From Dasyornis broadbenti (lineage: Eukaryota; Chordata; Aves; Passeriformes; Dasyornithidae), in NCBI GenBank assembly GCA_013397935.1, contig VZRN01004407.1:5593233-5657232 (forward strand): 64,000 nucleotides of DNA, written 5' to 3'. The notes beneath the pieces were generated by a model. That model ran no database searches, was not told where the DNA came from, and worked only from the letters and a program-made list of their open reading frames with translations. The translations under genes and the position numbers were made by a program. Below are positions 21,853 through 33,852 of this stretch, in pieces (position 1 is the first letter of the stretch; each line of letters begins with the position of its first letter).

Positions 21853-24800
21853 TCTATACCACAAAAGCTTGGAGCCATTGAAACCCCTAGAGAAAGATGA
21901 TAATGGCCGTACATAAAGTATAATTTATTTACAATTTGAGGAAGGCTTCCATCAAGTCCCTAATGACAGGCTCACTAGTTACATTAAAAGCTGTGCTGAT
22001 TCTGATAAAGGCATGAAGTCAATAAAGTAGGCAAAAGGAATCTGCAATAGAAGGAGCAAATGGATGTTGCTTACTAGGCAAGAATAGAATTAGAAACCTG
22101 GATAGCAACGTAGACTTTTAAAAAATACATATTAAAAGAGCTCTCAATACATGATCTCATGACAGCAGACAGATTGTAGTGACTACTAATAAGGAAGCAT
22201 GATCTAATGTGGATCTAACAGCTCTATTATCTGGGAAATATTGAGAGACCATTACAAAAATCCATTTGTGTATCTTTTTAGTATTTTATTCTCACTCACT
22301 CTTTCCTTATGTTTTTAACTGTTTGTGGGTAAGGGAAATTGAAGGGTCTTTTAGGTGTGGAAGTTTTTGCAGTGCCTCTGGGTAAATGAGATATCTATCG
22401 ATAAATACATGTTTAAGCATAAAAGAAGGAGAAATTTTAAACTTACTGAAAAGGACAGGATACCACATGGAATAAATACAAATAACAGGAAAGTGAAAAA
22501 TGGTATGTGAATTTTATTCTTATAAGAAATGAATCTTCTGACTTTCAGTAATATAAATCAGGAGATTACCCACTGGTGTAAAATTAGTGAATAAAAAGGA
22601 AATCACCACCATCAAACCCAGATTTGGAAAAGGTTGCTACAATACCAAAAGAAAATATTTGCCACCTGCTTCATGGAAATTTGTAGAGTTCACATTAATT
22701 TGTGTTTATTTCTTGTCACATTACTGCAACACTTCAGTCATGCAAATACCACCAATGCTGTCGTGCAACCAGTTCTGCATGGTGCCCAAAATTCTTCTGA
22801 ATAAGAACAACCATTTTAAACTCCTGCCCTGCTTTCAGAGAGCCTATTTCTATGTCATTACATATCTTTGATATTTGTTTAAACATCTATCATGATATGC
22901 TTGCAGAGGCCATTAAAAGTAATGAAAATTTTTAAAAATGGGCAAAGTATCAAATATGGCGTAACTATTGTTTTTTCAATATATCATGATTTTATTAATG
23001 TAAACAGTTGTTATTAACCACCACCATTGCAGCTACAGACAAGTCATCTGAACTTGTGGAATATTTATGACCCAAAATTTGATAGCTGGATTGCTGTGCA
23101 GATAATACCTACAAAGGGGATCTCCTTGAGATAAAAAATGGTTTTTTACACTCATGGGTTGTACCAAAATTTCTATGGCTTGTGGAATTGAATAGTTCAA
23201 CAAATTAAGTAATTAGAAGAGAACCATCAAGGTTTTTATCAATGGTTTTGTTTCAGTTTTTCACAACTCAATACTTTTGATAACAATCAGCAAGGAAAAC
23301 TTCTTTACCTGCCCACTCTACAGGATATTTCCTGCACAGGTCTGGAACCGAAACCTACACTTTCTTCCTTATGTGACCATTAAACTTCAGGGCAGAAGGC
23401 TCATTTTCACTGAGTCCACCAACAAATCTCTTACCCTTTTATGCAAAATGGGTGGTGTATCCTTCAGGCCAGGAGGATGCCTCCAGGCCAGAAGTTCCTA
23501 TAAAGGACTGAGGATTGGAAGATCCTTATACTTAAACTGTAAGCTCAGTGCAGGTGGAAACTCAACTGTTTGGTGGGTTTGAAGCTCTATCTTCCCATTT
23601 GGGATGCATATAATTTTAAAGGTGCGCTCTTACTTTACAATCTGGAAAGGATTTAAACTCTACATTCTTTATAGAGACATAGATATCTTTATAAAGATTT
23701 GCATACTTCTATGGAGATGCATATCTCTAAGTCAGGCACTCATCTTTGAATTTCCTATACCTTTGTGTTCCCACTCTGTGGGGTATCTGCTATAGGTGCC
23801 ATAATGAGATTCTTAACACTTCTTGTGCATTCAATACAGAATTTAGAGATCTCACTTGGAGTTCTCAATACTGGCTAAGAAAGAGGCATCTAAGGATTAA
23901 TAAATAACTACGACACACAGCCTATACCCGTCTATGATTTTAGTCTAGTACCTCAAAAATATAAGTGGGACCTGAAAACCTAAGGTGTTCAAATGTCTAC
24001 ATCTTGACATTTTTTTCCTTGAGCAATCAGTAAATTTGAGGTAGAAAAATGTCAAAGGATGGGCTACAGAACAGAAAATTTGGGTGTGTGTAGCATGAGC
24101 TGTAGCAATCCATCTCTATGAGGAAAGTAACATTTTTCCAATAAGGTTTTAGTCACAAAATAAAATGGATGCATCAATTTAGAATTATAAGCAACTTTGA
24201 AAGGAAAATCAGCAAGATATGACAAAGAGGAGTTTGTTCACATGTAAATAGATTAAATGGAAAGACCCACTCTGATTCTAAAATTCAGAAAATGGAGAGA
24301 ATGAAGGAGATTGGGGTTTCAGAGGAAAGAAATGTAAATGAAATATTGACTTCTCATGGTAGTAGAAAAAGACATTACACAGGTAGTCTAGTTATCACAT
24401 GTCTAGAACTTCTTCACTCGTGATGCACTCTTTGGGAGCAGTAAGACGGCAGGAAACAAGGGAGATATTTATTTGAAGCTGTAAAAATTGGGAATAAGAA
24501 ATACTGTAATCTTGAACATCCATCAGAGCATAATTGCTGTTTTCCATTTAGTGGCAAAGTATGACTTTCCAAGGACTGCTGGAAGTATCAACATTTCACA
24601 AGGACAGCTCTGATGATGAGCGATGGTCCTGGTGTCCTAGCAAGAAGCTTTAATATCTTTTTTTCTTGCCTTGCCTTCATCCCGTGCAATGCCGTGCTGC
24701 CAGTTATAAAAGCTTGGTGTAATCCCCAGAGTTTATAGAGAAAGTGCATTAGATGTGAGGAGGGTAAGGCAGACATTGGCTTTGGCAGTTTGTGTGAACT

Positions 24801-26733
24801 GATGAAAAGCAGCAGATAACTCCCTCAATGGAGTAAGAGAAATGTACTCCCCTTTCGAATCACGTTTCAGACAGTACCAGAGCAACTGAGACAGAAGTTC
24901 ACCATGTTTGTATGTAAAAGTATACATTCACATATTTATTAGCAACATAGGCTTCCAGTAGAAAATTAATATTTTCATTTTTTTCTGGGTTTGCATTAGC
25001 TCTGTACCTATCTCTACAAAGTCAATAACAGTTTAAAAACCAGAGTCTCAGAAAAAGAAAATTGAATCTTCTTTTTATAGCTATACGATGAAACTGCACA
25101 GAGAGGTAGCGAATTTAAGCATTTAGGATTCTGATTTTGACACACTTCTGGAGCTGAAATCTCATCAGGAAAGGAGAACACAATTAAAACAGTTGTCTCT
25201 TGCATTGGTTCATTCACACAGCAGAAGAATCTCAGCCTAGATCAGCAACACCGTTTTTTCACAATGTGCAAGGAGAGTAAAGGGCATGCAATTAAAATAA
25301 GGTATAAGCAAGCACAATCACTTAGCTCTGAAATGCAGTTTTAGACAGTAAAATAAAACTGCAAGTGAATAAACATTCACTTGAAAATTTTTCATCCTTC
25401 TAATAACAGCTTCCTCTTACAGTGCTACTGTGAATTCTTCTTCTACTCTCTTGAACATAAGCCATGATATATCTAAAATCTAATAAGATCTACAATGCAG
25501 TTTTTGCTAGATTCATTACAGTTTGCTGCCAAGTGGTCAAATACACATAATTATTTTCTACCAATATCCTTGTGTGCATTTCCTCTGACTGCATAATGCA
25601 GCTAGTGAATGTATGGTATATTTAAAGGTCCTTAGCAAGTCATTAAATAACTATTATAAATAAAACTCCTTTGAAGCAAAGTGAAATGCAATAAAATCAA
25701 GACTTTTTTTTTTTAATCCTTGTGATTAAGAGGAGTTTAAGCCAACAGAAACAAGCCCATTCTGCTTATATTAATGAACTAGTACTGACAATGTTATTTA
25801 GTTGCAAAATAAGGTCTTCATTGAACTATGAAAACAGTCTGACAACCCATAATTCACATAAAAAAAATTCCTTCACCATCCCCATTTGCATCAAGCAAAT
25901 TTCTTGAATGTGATCCTCAGTGGCGTTTTATCATATCATGAAGATATGTCTCTCTCTTTTATTTTTTTCGCTTTACAATCCTTAGTCATAATATTACAGA
26001 AGTTGCTTTGCAAAGATGCTGTACATGTATATGCAGGATTCTTTCAATTCTTTCCTTTATAGAAATAACAGTGCTGTGAAACAGCAATGATGGACCATGC
26101 AAACAAACAGTAGGGCCAACCCTGACGTTCTTAGCTAACTTTACAGCAAGTCTCAGAAATGTCTAAAGCTTCCACATTTATTTGCTTCATCATTGGCTGC
26201 AAGTATGGAGACCCATTGGCTAAATAAATCCCAAGAAGAGACAAGAATCCTTAGTGTGTAAACTGTTGCTTGTTAATGGGCTTGAATAGTTCACAAAGCC
26301 TACAGAATTGTCTGCCTCTGACCTTAAGACAGTCTTAAATCAATTTAATCTAACAGTATTCAGCTCTTCCTGAACCCAGAAACTGATTCTAGCTCTCTGG
26401 AGATTAGCCAGACCAGCTCGTATTCAACAGTAGCTCTAGTGCTTTTCTTCTGCTGGGAATCTCAGCAGAAAAAGTTTCAGCACATTTAACACATGCACTG
26501 TGTGTGTGCATGCACTTCCACAAGTGCACGGACACTTGTAATGCTTTTAATGTTTTAAGAGATCAGTATTATACCAATCAATACTGTATCAGTTATTCAT
26601 TACCTATAACTTTAATAGATAAGAATATCTATTTGTTATATGCTTGAAAACAGAAAACAAGTCTGCTACCTTTTAAAGGCCCTGGATACCTTTCCTGCAG
26701 GCCTCTTTTCATATGTTGTCCTTGCACACTAGT

Positions 26734-26760
26734 GCACAGTACCCCAGAGGGTTACTGTGC
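26734..26760. repeat. Short inverted repeat (hairpin)
   Basis: GCACAGTA (26734-26741) and TACTGTGC (26753-26760) are perfect complements. The stem extends inward by CCC/GGG with a single bulged T, leaving a loop of about five bases. No T run or other context suggests a function. Confidence 0.7.
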
Positions 26761-29130
26761 GAGTACCCAGCGTGGTGAGGACTCTGAAACACAGATTAAC
26801 TCTACAACCTGAACCATTTTGAGACTCCTTACATGTTCTGACAAGTTTGTAGTTTTCTCCATCGTATAACAGACCTAAGTCTCTGTAACGTTAATCTGAC
26901 ACAGCATGAAACTAGTAAGGGGCTAAAACAAAGAAAGGTTTTAGGGACGTTTCTAATATTTTTGTGTTGGTGAATGCCCGTTTCCATGGTGAGGACTGCC
27001 CATGCTTCTTTGCAAAGCAGACCATTATAAATGATCAGCTGTAGCTTCGTCTAGGTAATTGTTAAAAGACTTCCACTTGATTCTCCAACCTCTGGTGTCA
27101 TCTGTTTCAGCACCACACTAGCTTCTTAATAAGGGTACTTTTTCTAATGACAAAGCAACCTGCAAAGCCACAAGAGTGATTAACGAGAGGTTTTATTTAC
27201 TGGCCAGCTGATTGCATTCTGCATTGCTACCAGTTTTGCCAGGGCTCATACTGGTGAGTCAGCTGACAGGTGATGGCAAGGACTGGTACTAGAGAACAAA
27301 TGCAGTTTTGAGAAGTGTTGCATTGCCTCACTTCACTTAAATAAGCTAAAATAAGAATTTTAAATATCCACAGCCCTGTGTGGGCAATCTGTGGGGCTAA
27401 ACAGTGATAGTATAAGAGAGGAAGAAAGAGGTCCATAAACAGTGTTTTCACAAAGTAAACATGAAATTGAGTGAGACAATAAAAACCCCCAACACTAAGA
27501 TTTAGACAATGTAAAGAGAGACACAATTTGGCATGGATGAACTGCACAGAGAAACTGAGAAGCACACACGTATAATAGAATCAAATTACACTCTTGAGTG
27601 ATAGAAGCAGTGAAGTTCACTCTGAAGACACAGTTACCATTTGATTTATCCAAGTTATAGAGATCGGTACGCAGATATAAAAGCTGCAGCAACTGTGAAA
27701 GCACTTAAATACAATACTTAAAAGCAATGTGATGTACCATGTGGTACGGAAGTAGGCAACCAGTATTTATATCAGAAAGATGATCAAAACCAAGAAGGCT
27801 GGAGACATAAATGAGTACTATTTATGAGAAGTCTATGATCATATTCACCTCAGGAACCAAATAGGTGGTGTCAGCCTGTGCCATTCATCTTGAGGTGGCT
27901 ATAATAAGTGATAATGATGAATGTAATCCACACAGCCAACAGCTTTACTAGAAAGGTAAATCATATTTAGCATTTTCCATTTTTGAAGTATGTGCCCTAA
28001 ATATTAATCTACATCCTTCCACAGCTGTTATCTTATAGGCCAAAATTTTTCATGAACTAATTTTTTGCCTTTATATTTTCATATTATTCTTCTGGATACT
28101 TTTAAGCAGCATGGAGCCCACTGAAGCTTTTTAGATGTTATTAAGCATTTCCTGTGCAATGAATTCATATATACAGTAAACTAGACTTGGGCCTCCGACA
28201 ACAAAACATTTCCCAAAGAGCGACTTAACTATCTGAAATAAAAGATGGAGCCATCTCCTAAAAGGGACAACAGGAGAAAATAAGAGGACTGAATTACAGA
28301 TATCTTTTCATAAGATCTGAACCTACTTTTCTAGATGTCCACTACCAGGTCTCACAAAATGCTGCACAGAACATAAACATCTTCCCATTATACTCATACA
28401 ACCTCCAACAAATCCCTGATCTAGAGGCGTCATCTTTGGACTTCATAGAATTTCGAGAACTTTTATTTCTTGCTATCAGGTAGTTTTTAAAAACCATATA
28501 TAGTGTAAGAAGTCACAATGGCCTGTGGCAGAAGTTTAACAGTTTAAATTTGCTTTGTGAATAGAAACCATTTTTATTTACCTATTACTTCTACTTGATG
28601 CAGTTTTAGTTTAAGATTGGTAGGGAGAGTGAATAATTACTCATCTATGTCTGGAACAACTTGACAAGCTTTTTTTACGTTCTTCTCTCTGTACATCTTT
28701 CAATTTCTCTCATTACAGATTGCAAACTCCCACTTGGTTAATTTTTAGCTCATATGGAAACGGTTCTGTCCCTTACATCATCCATGTTGACCATGTTTCT
28801 TTTTTCTCCTGCATGTTCCCTAATTTCTACTTCATCCTTTTTTAAATTGAAAAAATTAGTACTGCACCCAGCACTAGGAATGTAGGTATAAGCAGGATTT
28901 GCACAGCAGCATTAAAATTACTCAATTTGCTTTCTAATCTTTCCCTAGTAAATCCTAACATGCTATTCTTTTGGACCATTTATTGAGAACTGAATTACCT
29001 TTTTCATTTAAATTACCGTAAACCCAGTGTCCTCATTCTAAATATTAAGATATCTCATAATCAATATAATTCATATTCTTCCTCAAGAAATATTCTTTTA
29101 AAATGTCCAAGCTATTATTTTCTATAGCTA

Positions 29131-29184
29131 ACAACAACAACAAAAAAACCCAAAACAAAACAAAAAAACAACCCCAAAACAACC
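29131..29184 (+). repeat. A-rich (CAAAA)n-like simple sequence
   Basis: AACAACAACAACAAAAAAACCC followed by CAAAACAAAACAAAAAAACAACC-type text. Low-complexity A/C sequence; it could be a decayed tail, but no retroposed body is recognisable next to it. Confidence 0.8.
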
Positions 29185-31521
29185 AATTCACCCCTTTCCT
29201 TGCTAAGAAATATGTTCTACCTTGATATTTAATTTGAACACAGTAATAACTTTGGTTTATTGTTTGGGAATTTGGCTTTGTTTACATAGACATTCCTAGA
29301 TACAATACAGACAACTAAATCTACTGAAGATGTTAAGAATTTGCAGGACTTTTTTATTTAAACAAAATTTTATATGGTTTAGTCCCAACAAAAATGGTCA
29401 CCTTTTTAAAAAATGTAGAAGGACAATATCTTTCTTTCTTCTTGAGCTATCTTCTTGCATTCATTGCTATTATTGTGGACTGTAATTTCTACATCAGTAT
29501 TTAAATGGACACCCCTTATGAGAAGGTTTATTCTCCACAGATTCTGGAATTTTATTCAAAATTTGATAAGACATCTTTCTTAATCCTTTTCCCTCCTTCA
29601 AGACGCAGAGTTTCCCCTATCTATCTTACCATTTTGACAAGAATAGCATGCCTAATTTCCCTGGAAAAAAGCATTCCAGCAATTCTTTTCACCAAATTCT
29701 GCCTCTTGAGATTTCCCAGAGACACTGAATATTCATTTCAGTTTGGCCACTACACTTTCAAGGAACAGCAACTCATTTGATCACATTACATCTAGACAGC
29801 ATCTGAAAGCTTAATGTGGTTCATCACCAGGTCTTTGGGCACTTTGTTTCAAACTCAAGGCATAAAATCAAAATTTAGACCAAACATCTCTGGGTCCATG
29901 CAGCATTTGGAATGGCTACGCAGCAGGAACTCAGAAAGGGAATGTTCGCAAGGCTCGGCACTTGCCCTGTTACTGCCAGTACACATGCCGTATACAGAGG
30001 AATTACAGCAGGACATTACTGGTGATTAAATGAATTCTTAGAGCAAAGACTATACATCAGTGTCATAGCAAAACCCAGTTGTATAGCTATGGAATAAGAC
30101 AAAATAACATAGTTCCTTAATCTTATGTCCAATAACAGTATGATTCAGTGTAAGATAATGTATCAAATAGTGTGTCCTACTCTTTTTGGACATTAATCTT
30201 GACAGAAAAATCTTTAGCTTTGTATGGATTAGTCAATGCAAATTCATTAACTACTTGTCATGCTTCTAATACAATCTGCCCTGACCCCAAAGACTTGACA
30301 GTGTAGTGTTAATCAAATCTACAGAAGTTCCCATACAGACAAAACAATCTGTTTCAGGTTAGACAGATTATTTTTTCCCTAAAAAAGGTAATAAAATGTT
30401 GGAGTAAAGTATGTGAGAAAAATATTTAAAAATAAAACTCCATTTTATATTTTTTCAATTTTTTTAACATTAATAAAATAATTCACAGTTTTCTGTATGG
30501 AAAGGGAAATTAAAATCAAGGACAGTTTTAGTTTGGTTATTTTTAAGCTGCGTCTAGAAAACTGCCTCTTCTTTAAGGTAGTAAATCTACCTTACAAAAG
30601 AATGATATGAAAACATATTTTAATTTCAGTGAATATGGTTTTTCACCCAAAAAATATTTGAGGGAAATTTATATAAATCCATGCTACACAGTTATTAGCT
30701 ATGTAATAATTTGATCTTATTAGAAAAAATATTGGTCACTGAACCCAAAGATACATGAAGGAATGGAGTAATAAGAGTGCACAATATCTGTCTGCCTTGA
30801 ACTCATACGGGCAAAAGATGAGATACTCACTTACAACTGGATTAATGAACAGCATCTCTTAGCTTAAGTCTGTATTTCAGACTTGCAGTCCTAAAAAGAA
30901 CATATTAACTCTTCAGCATCTCGTGCTAACAAACTGTAGTGTTAGCAGTCTTTAATAAATATAGCTTAAATATAGCCTCATTGTAGACCAATCTCTATAT
31001 TTAGTTTGGACTTGCACCATTTTAAAAATCTTTAAACAATCATCACTTAGAAGTTGTCTAATCAGTTTTTTCAGATACACCCAAAAATAAAGGTATATAA
31101 TGAACTAATTAACAAAATTATCCCACTTAATACAAAAGTATATTTTTATCTTTGCTTTGGTTTTTGCAGCAAATTTCAATCAGAGTAATCATTTGCAATG
31201 GCTTTTCTTTCAGGCTTTCATGTCTATGTGCTGGTACCAGGCACTTTGTTTTATCTATCTGACCACAATTTGATATATAAAATCTTCCTAGTGTAACTGA
31301 TCCCTACCTCCCTTACTTTTCTTAAGTGATTCATTTTAAAACGGAACACTTTCAGACTTGCTAACAACAGCTGTATGCACTCAGTTTCATAGAAGTCCTC
31401 TGCTCCAGATGCAGCTAATCACCAAGGAAATTTCGTCAGGTACACCACTCCAAGTTTGGTGCTCTTTATTCAATTGTAGCTATAACTGTTTAGAGAAACC
31501 AAATATGAAAAAAAGTAAAGC

Positions 31522-31526
31522 ATCCT
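31522..31526. repeat. Target-site duplication, left copy (ATCCT)
   Basis: ATCCT directly before the TG of LTR copy B. The right copy at 32250-32254 reads ACCCT, one transition apart. Confidence 0.75.
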
Positions 31527-31584
31527 TGTTGGAGGTTGGGAATTTTTCCATCCTGTGGCTAGAGATACCTTAATGAGCCTTAAC

Positions 31585-31645
31585 GACTGGGCGCTTAAGA
31601 GATAACGACTGGGTACTTAAGGGACAAAAGACATGCTTAAGAGAC
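31585..31645 (+). repeat. 22-bp direct repeats in LTR copy B (2 full units plus partial)
   Basis: Units start at 31585 (22 bp) and 31607 (23 bp), followed by a shortened unit at 31630-31645. Same motif (GACTGGG...CTTAAGAGATAAC) as in copy A. Confidence 0.9.
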
Positions 31646-31996
31646 TAAAAACATAGCCAGGTGTGGCAAGAGAAGAAAAAGGTGGCTGGCCCTTGGCAGA
31701 GACACACTTGTTCCCGGGACTTGTTGGAGGAGACAGCTGCTGTTTCTTTCCGTTCGCTGCTGCCGCGGGAGCTCAGCACTGCCTGGTTTTTCCTCCTTGC
31801 TGGAGTCTCTGCTACTCTTTTGTTCACCGGCTCGAGTGGACAAGCTCTGCCGCCCAGTTTGCTGCCCTGAGATTCCCTGCTGCAGCTCCGCTCGCTGTGC
31901 AGCCGCCTCACCCTCAGCTCCATCCGCCATCACCGAGGAGCTGAGCTCGCGTCACAGCACCCCTGCCGGCCGTGACTGTAACTGCACCAAAGGGGA

Positions 31997-32003
31997 GGGG
32001 CGG
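31997..32003 (+). promoter_or_regulatory. GC box in LTR copy B
   Basis: GGGGCGG, matching 10099-10105 in copy A. Confidence 0.4.
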
Positions 32004-32099
32004 TGTCTGGCAGCCCAGAGAAAGCTGCCACCGGGTTTCTGGTTTGTTTATCTGTTATTGCTACTGTTATTGTTGCTTGTTTTCCTCCTTATAGATACG

Positions 32100-32105
32100 A
32101 GTAAA
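32100..32105 (+). promoter_or_regulatory. AGTAAA polyadenylation-type signal, LTR copy B
   Basis: Same hexamer and context (GATACGAGTAAAGAACTG) as copy A. Confidence 0.5.
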
Positions 32106-32249
32106 GAACTGTTATTCCTTTTCCCATATCTCTGCCTGAGAGCCTTTGATTTCGACATTATAACAATTTGGAGGAAGAGGGGTCATATCCTCTATTCTAA
32201 GGCAGGTTTCCACCTTCCTTAGCAGACACCTGTCTTCCAAACCAAGACA

Positions 32250-32254
32250 ACCCT
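32250..32254. repeat. Target-site duplication, right copy (ACCCT)
   Basis: ACCCT follows the terminal CA of LTR copy B; it matches the left ATCCT at four of five bases. Confidence 0.75.
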
Positions 32255-33833
32255 TCAACACATAGTCAAGAGAAATCTATATTAACATGCATTAATAATA
32301 TATATAGTAATTTATAATATTCTTATTATTCCTATAAACTTCCTTTGTACAGAAGTAAATTATACTTTTCTTGTTGTTCCTGGAAATTAAACGAATATGA
32401 GAAGTATTTCAGTGCAGAATTATTTTTGTAATTTTTAAAATCTCTATTATTTTTTAGAGACAAATATCATGATGTAAGTTACGCTTTTCATATGTGAAAT
32501 CAAGCACTCAAAAGTATGTATGTGAATACCTTAATTGTCATGAAGAGCATTCTGCAGTCAGTAATGGTATCAATAATGGAAGTTCTGTATTACTAGTGAA
32601 ACATGCTCAGTATTAAACTCACAGGATATTCTAGTCCCAGAAACTATTTGATTAGGGTGATATGATATTTCTTTTGCCAACTATTAAAGGAAGCAATAAA
32701 TGTTGAGATAAACAAAATTTTGATTCCTAAGCTACATATAAAGCCTTGTAGATAAGGATAAAATGAAGACCTGAATATATTACTAAATATTTTAACTGCA
32801 GATTGTTAAAATTCCATAATTGGGATTCCATAATCTAGTGCAATAGCACACCAGAGAAACCTGATAGCAAAACCGAACATCATTTAAAAAGGTATGAATA
32901 ACACAAATGTAAACAGGGCAATTTCCTCATTTCACCGATAGTCCTTGCCTGTGACAGTACTGAAAAGTCATTTTGTCTATCTCCTGGATCTGGGAGAGCA
33001 AGACCAACTGTTAAGGCTATATTTCACAACACTTACTAGGAACACTGGTTTACATCTGAGATCAGTTAAGTGACAAGAATCTGGAAAGAAAGAATAAGAT
33101 AGACAGTCTGTGATATCAAAACTGTGATCAGATTTGTTTGGTTAAAAATGCTGAAGTGTAGTACAAAGGATGACATTTTAGGATGGAGTGGGAAGATTCA
33201 TTACCAGAGGAAAGGTATTGAAATAGTGGCAGATACACTGGAGTTGTAAAGGAACAGTAGGTACAGCAAGTTGGTCCTGAAATACCAGCTAGACTAAGCT
33301 AGTAAGGAGAAATGCTTGTCTGTAGCTTCTATTGCTCTTGAATCAAACTTCATACAATTAACAGTTTTCTAGTCCAAGTTCTAAGCTTTTTTACATAGAG
33401 ACTGAAAACTTGACAATATAAAAAAGAGTGTCACAAAAACCTGAAACAAGAGTTTGTTTAAGAAAAACCAGGTTCACTAGAAAATCAAAACACTGTTTTA
33501 AAACAATTGCATGGTAAAAGGTTGAAGGACCTGCTTGCAGACAACTTGCAATTAGCAGAAGAACGATTGCAACAAAGTATTGGCTTGCTACTACAAAACT
33601 GTTTTAGTTTTAACTGCCTGGTTCTAGTTTGCCCTTTCATGTATTTGGCTACTATGGAATTCTCCTCTCTCTTTGTATTTTCATCTGTTTATGTACTTCA
33701 CTGTTTCTATTTCCTTTTGCAAAAATCTTTAATTAGCTCTTTTTGCCCATTGGGCTGTTTACAGATTTATCTTCATAACCAAAGGCTGTATTTCTTAAAT
33801 AATTTCATTAGTTTCTGATTTGTTTAGGAGGTT

Positions 33834-33852
33834 CCCACTCCCCCTCCCCCCC
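33834..33852 (-). other. Potential G-quadruplex tract on the minus strand
   Basis: The + strand reads CCCACTCCCCCTCCCCCCC. The minus strand therefore has G runs of 7, 5 and 3, enough for four GGG tracts with short loops. It stands out in an AT-rich setting. Confidence 0.5.

Larger units (their letters stand above)
21218..31521. other. AT-rich non-coding sequence, no gene seen
   Basis: About 10 kb of unique-looking DNA with T homopolymers (near 21606-21622 and 25706-25715), a degenerate 16-17 bp triplication near 21804-21852, a small hairpin at 26734-26760 and an A-rich tract at 29131-29184. The longest frames are 112 codons (27227-27565, minus), 101 codons (23277-23582, plus) and 94 codons (22587-22871, plus). 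None shows a domain, a codon pattern or splice context I would trust. Confidence 0.55.
31527..32249 (+). mobile_element. Solo LTR of an endogenous retrovirus, copy B
   Basis: A 723-bp element of the same family and orientation as 9602-10338, beginning TGTTGGAGG and ending CCAAGACA. The flanking pentamers ATCCT and ACCCT differ by one base. It shows the same order of parts: a 22-bp repeat block (31585-31645, one full unit fewer than copy A), a GC-rich middle with GGGGCGG at 31997-32003, AGTAAA at 32100-32105 and the TGTCTT/AAGACA end. Relative to copy A it keeps about 13 extra bases (TTTGATTTCGACA-like) near 32146-32158. Several CpG sites kept in copy A read TG or CA here. There is no internal viral sequence on either side, and the different target duplications show this is a separate insertion, not the partner LTR of copy A. 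Confidence 0.9.

Noticed and set aside
9602..32249. The two LTRs as the ends of a single 22-kb provirus
   Set aside because: Each has its own flanking pentamer pair (CACAG; ATCCT/ACCCT) and no gag, pol or env text lies between them.
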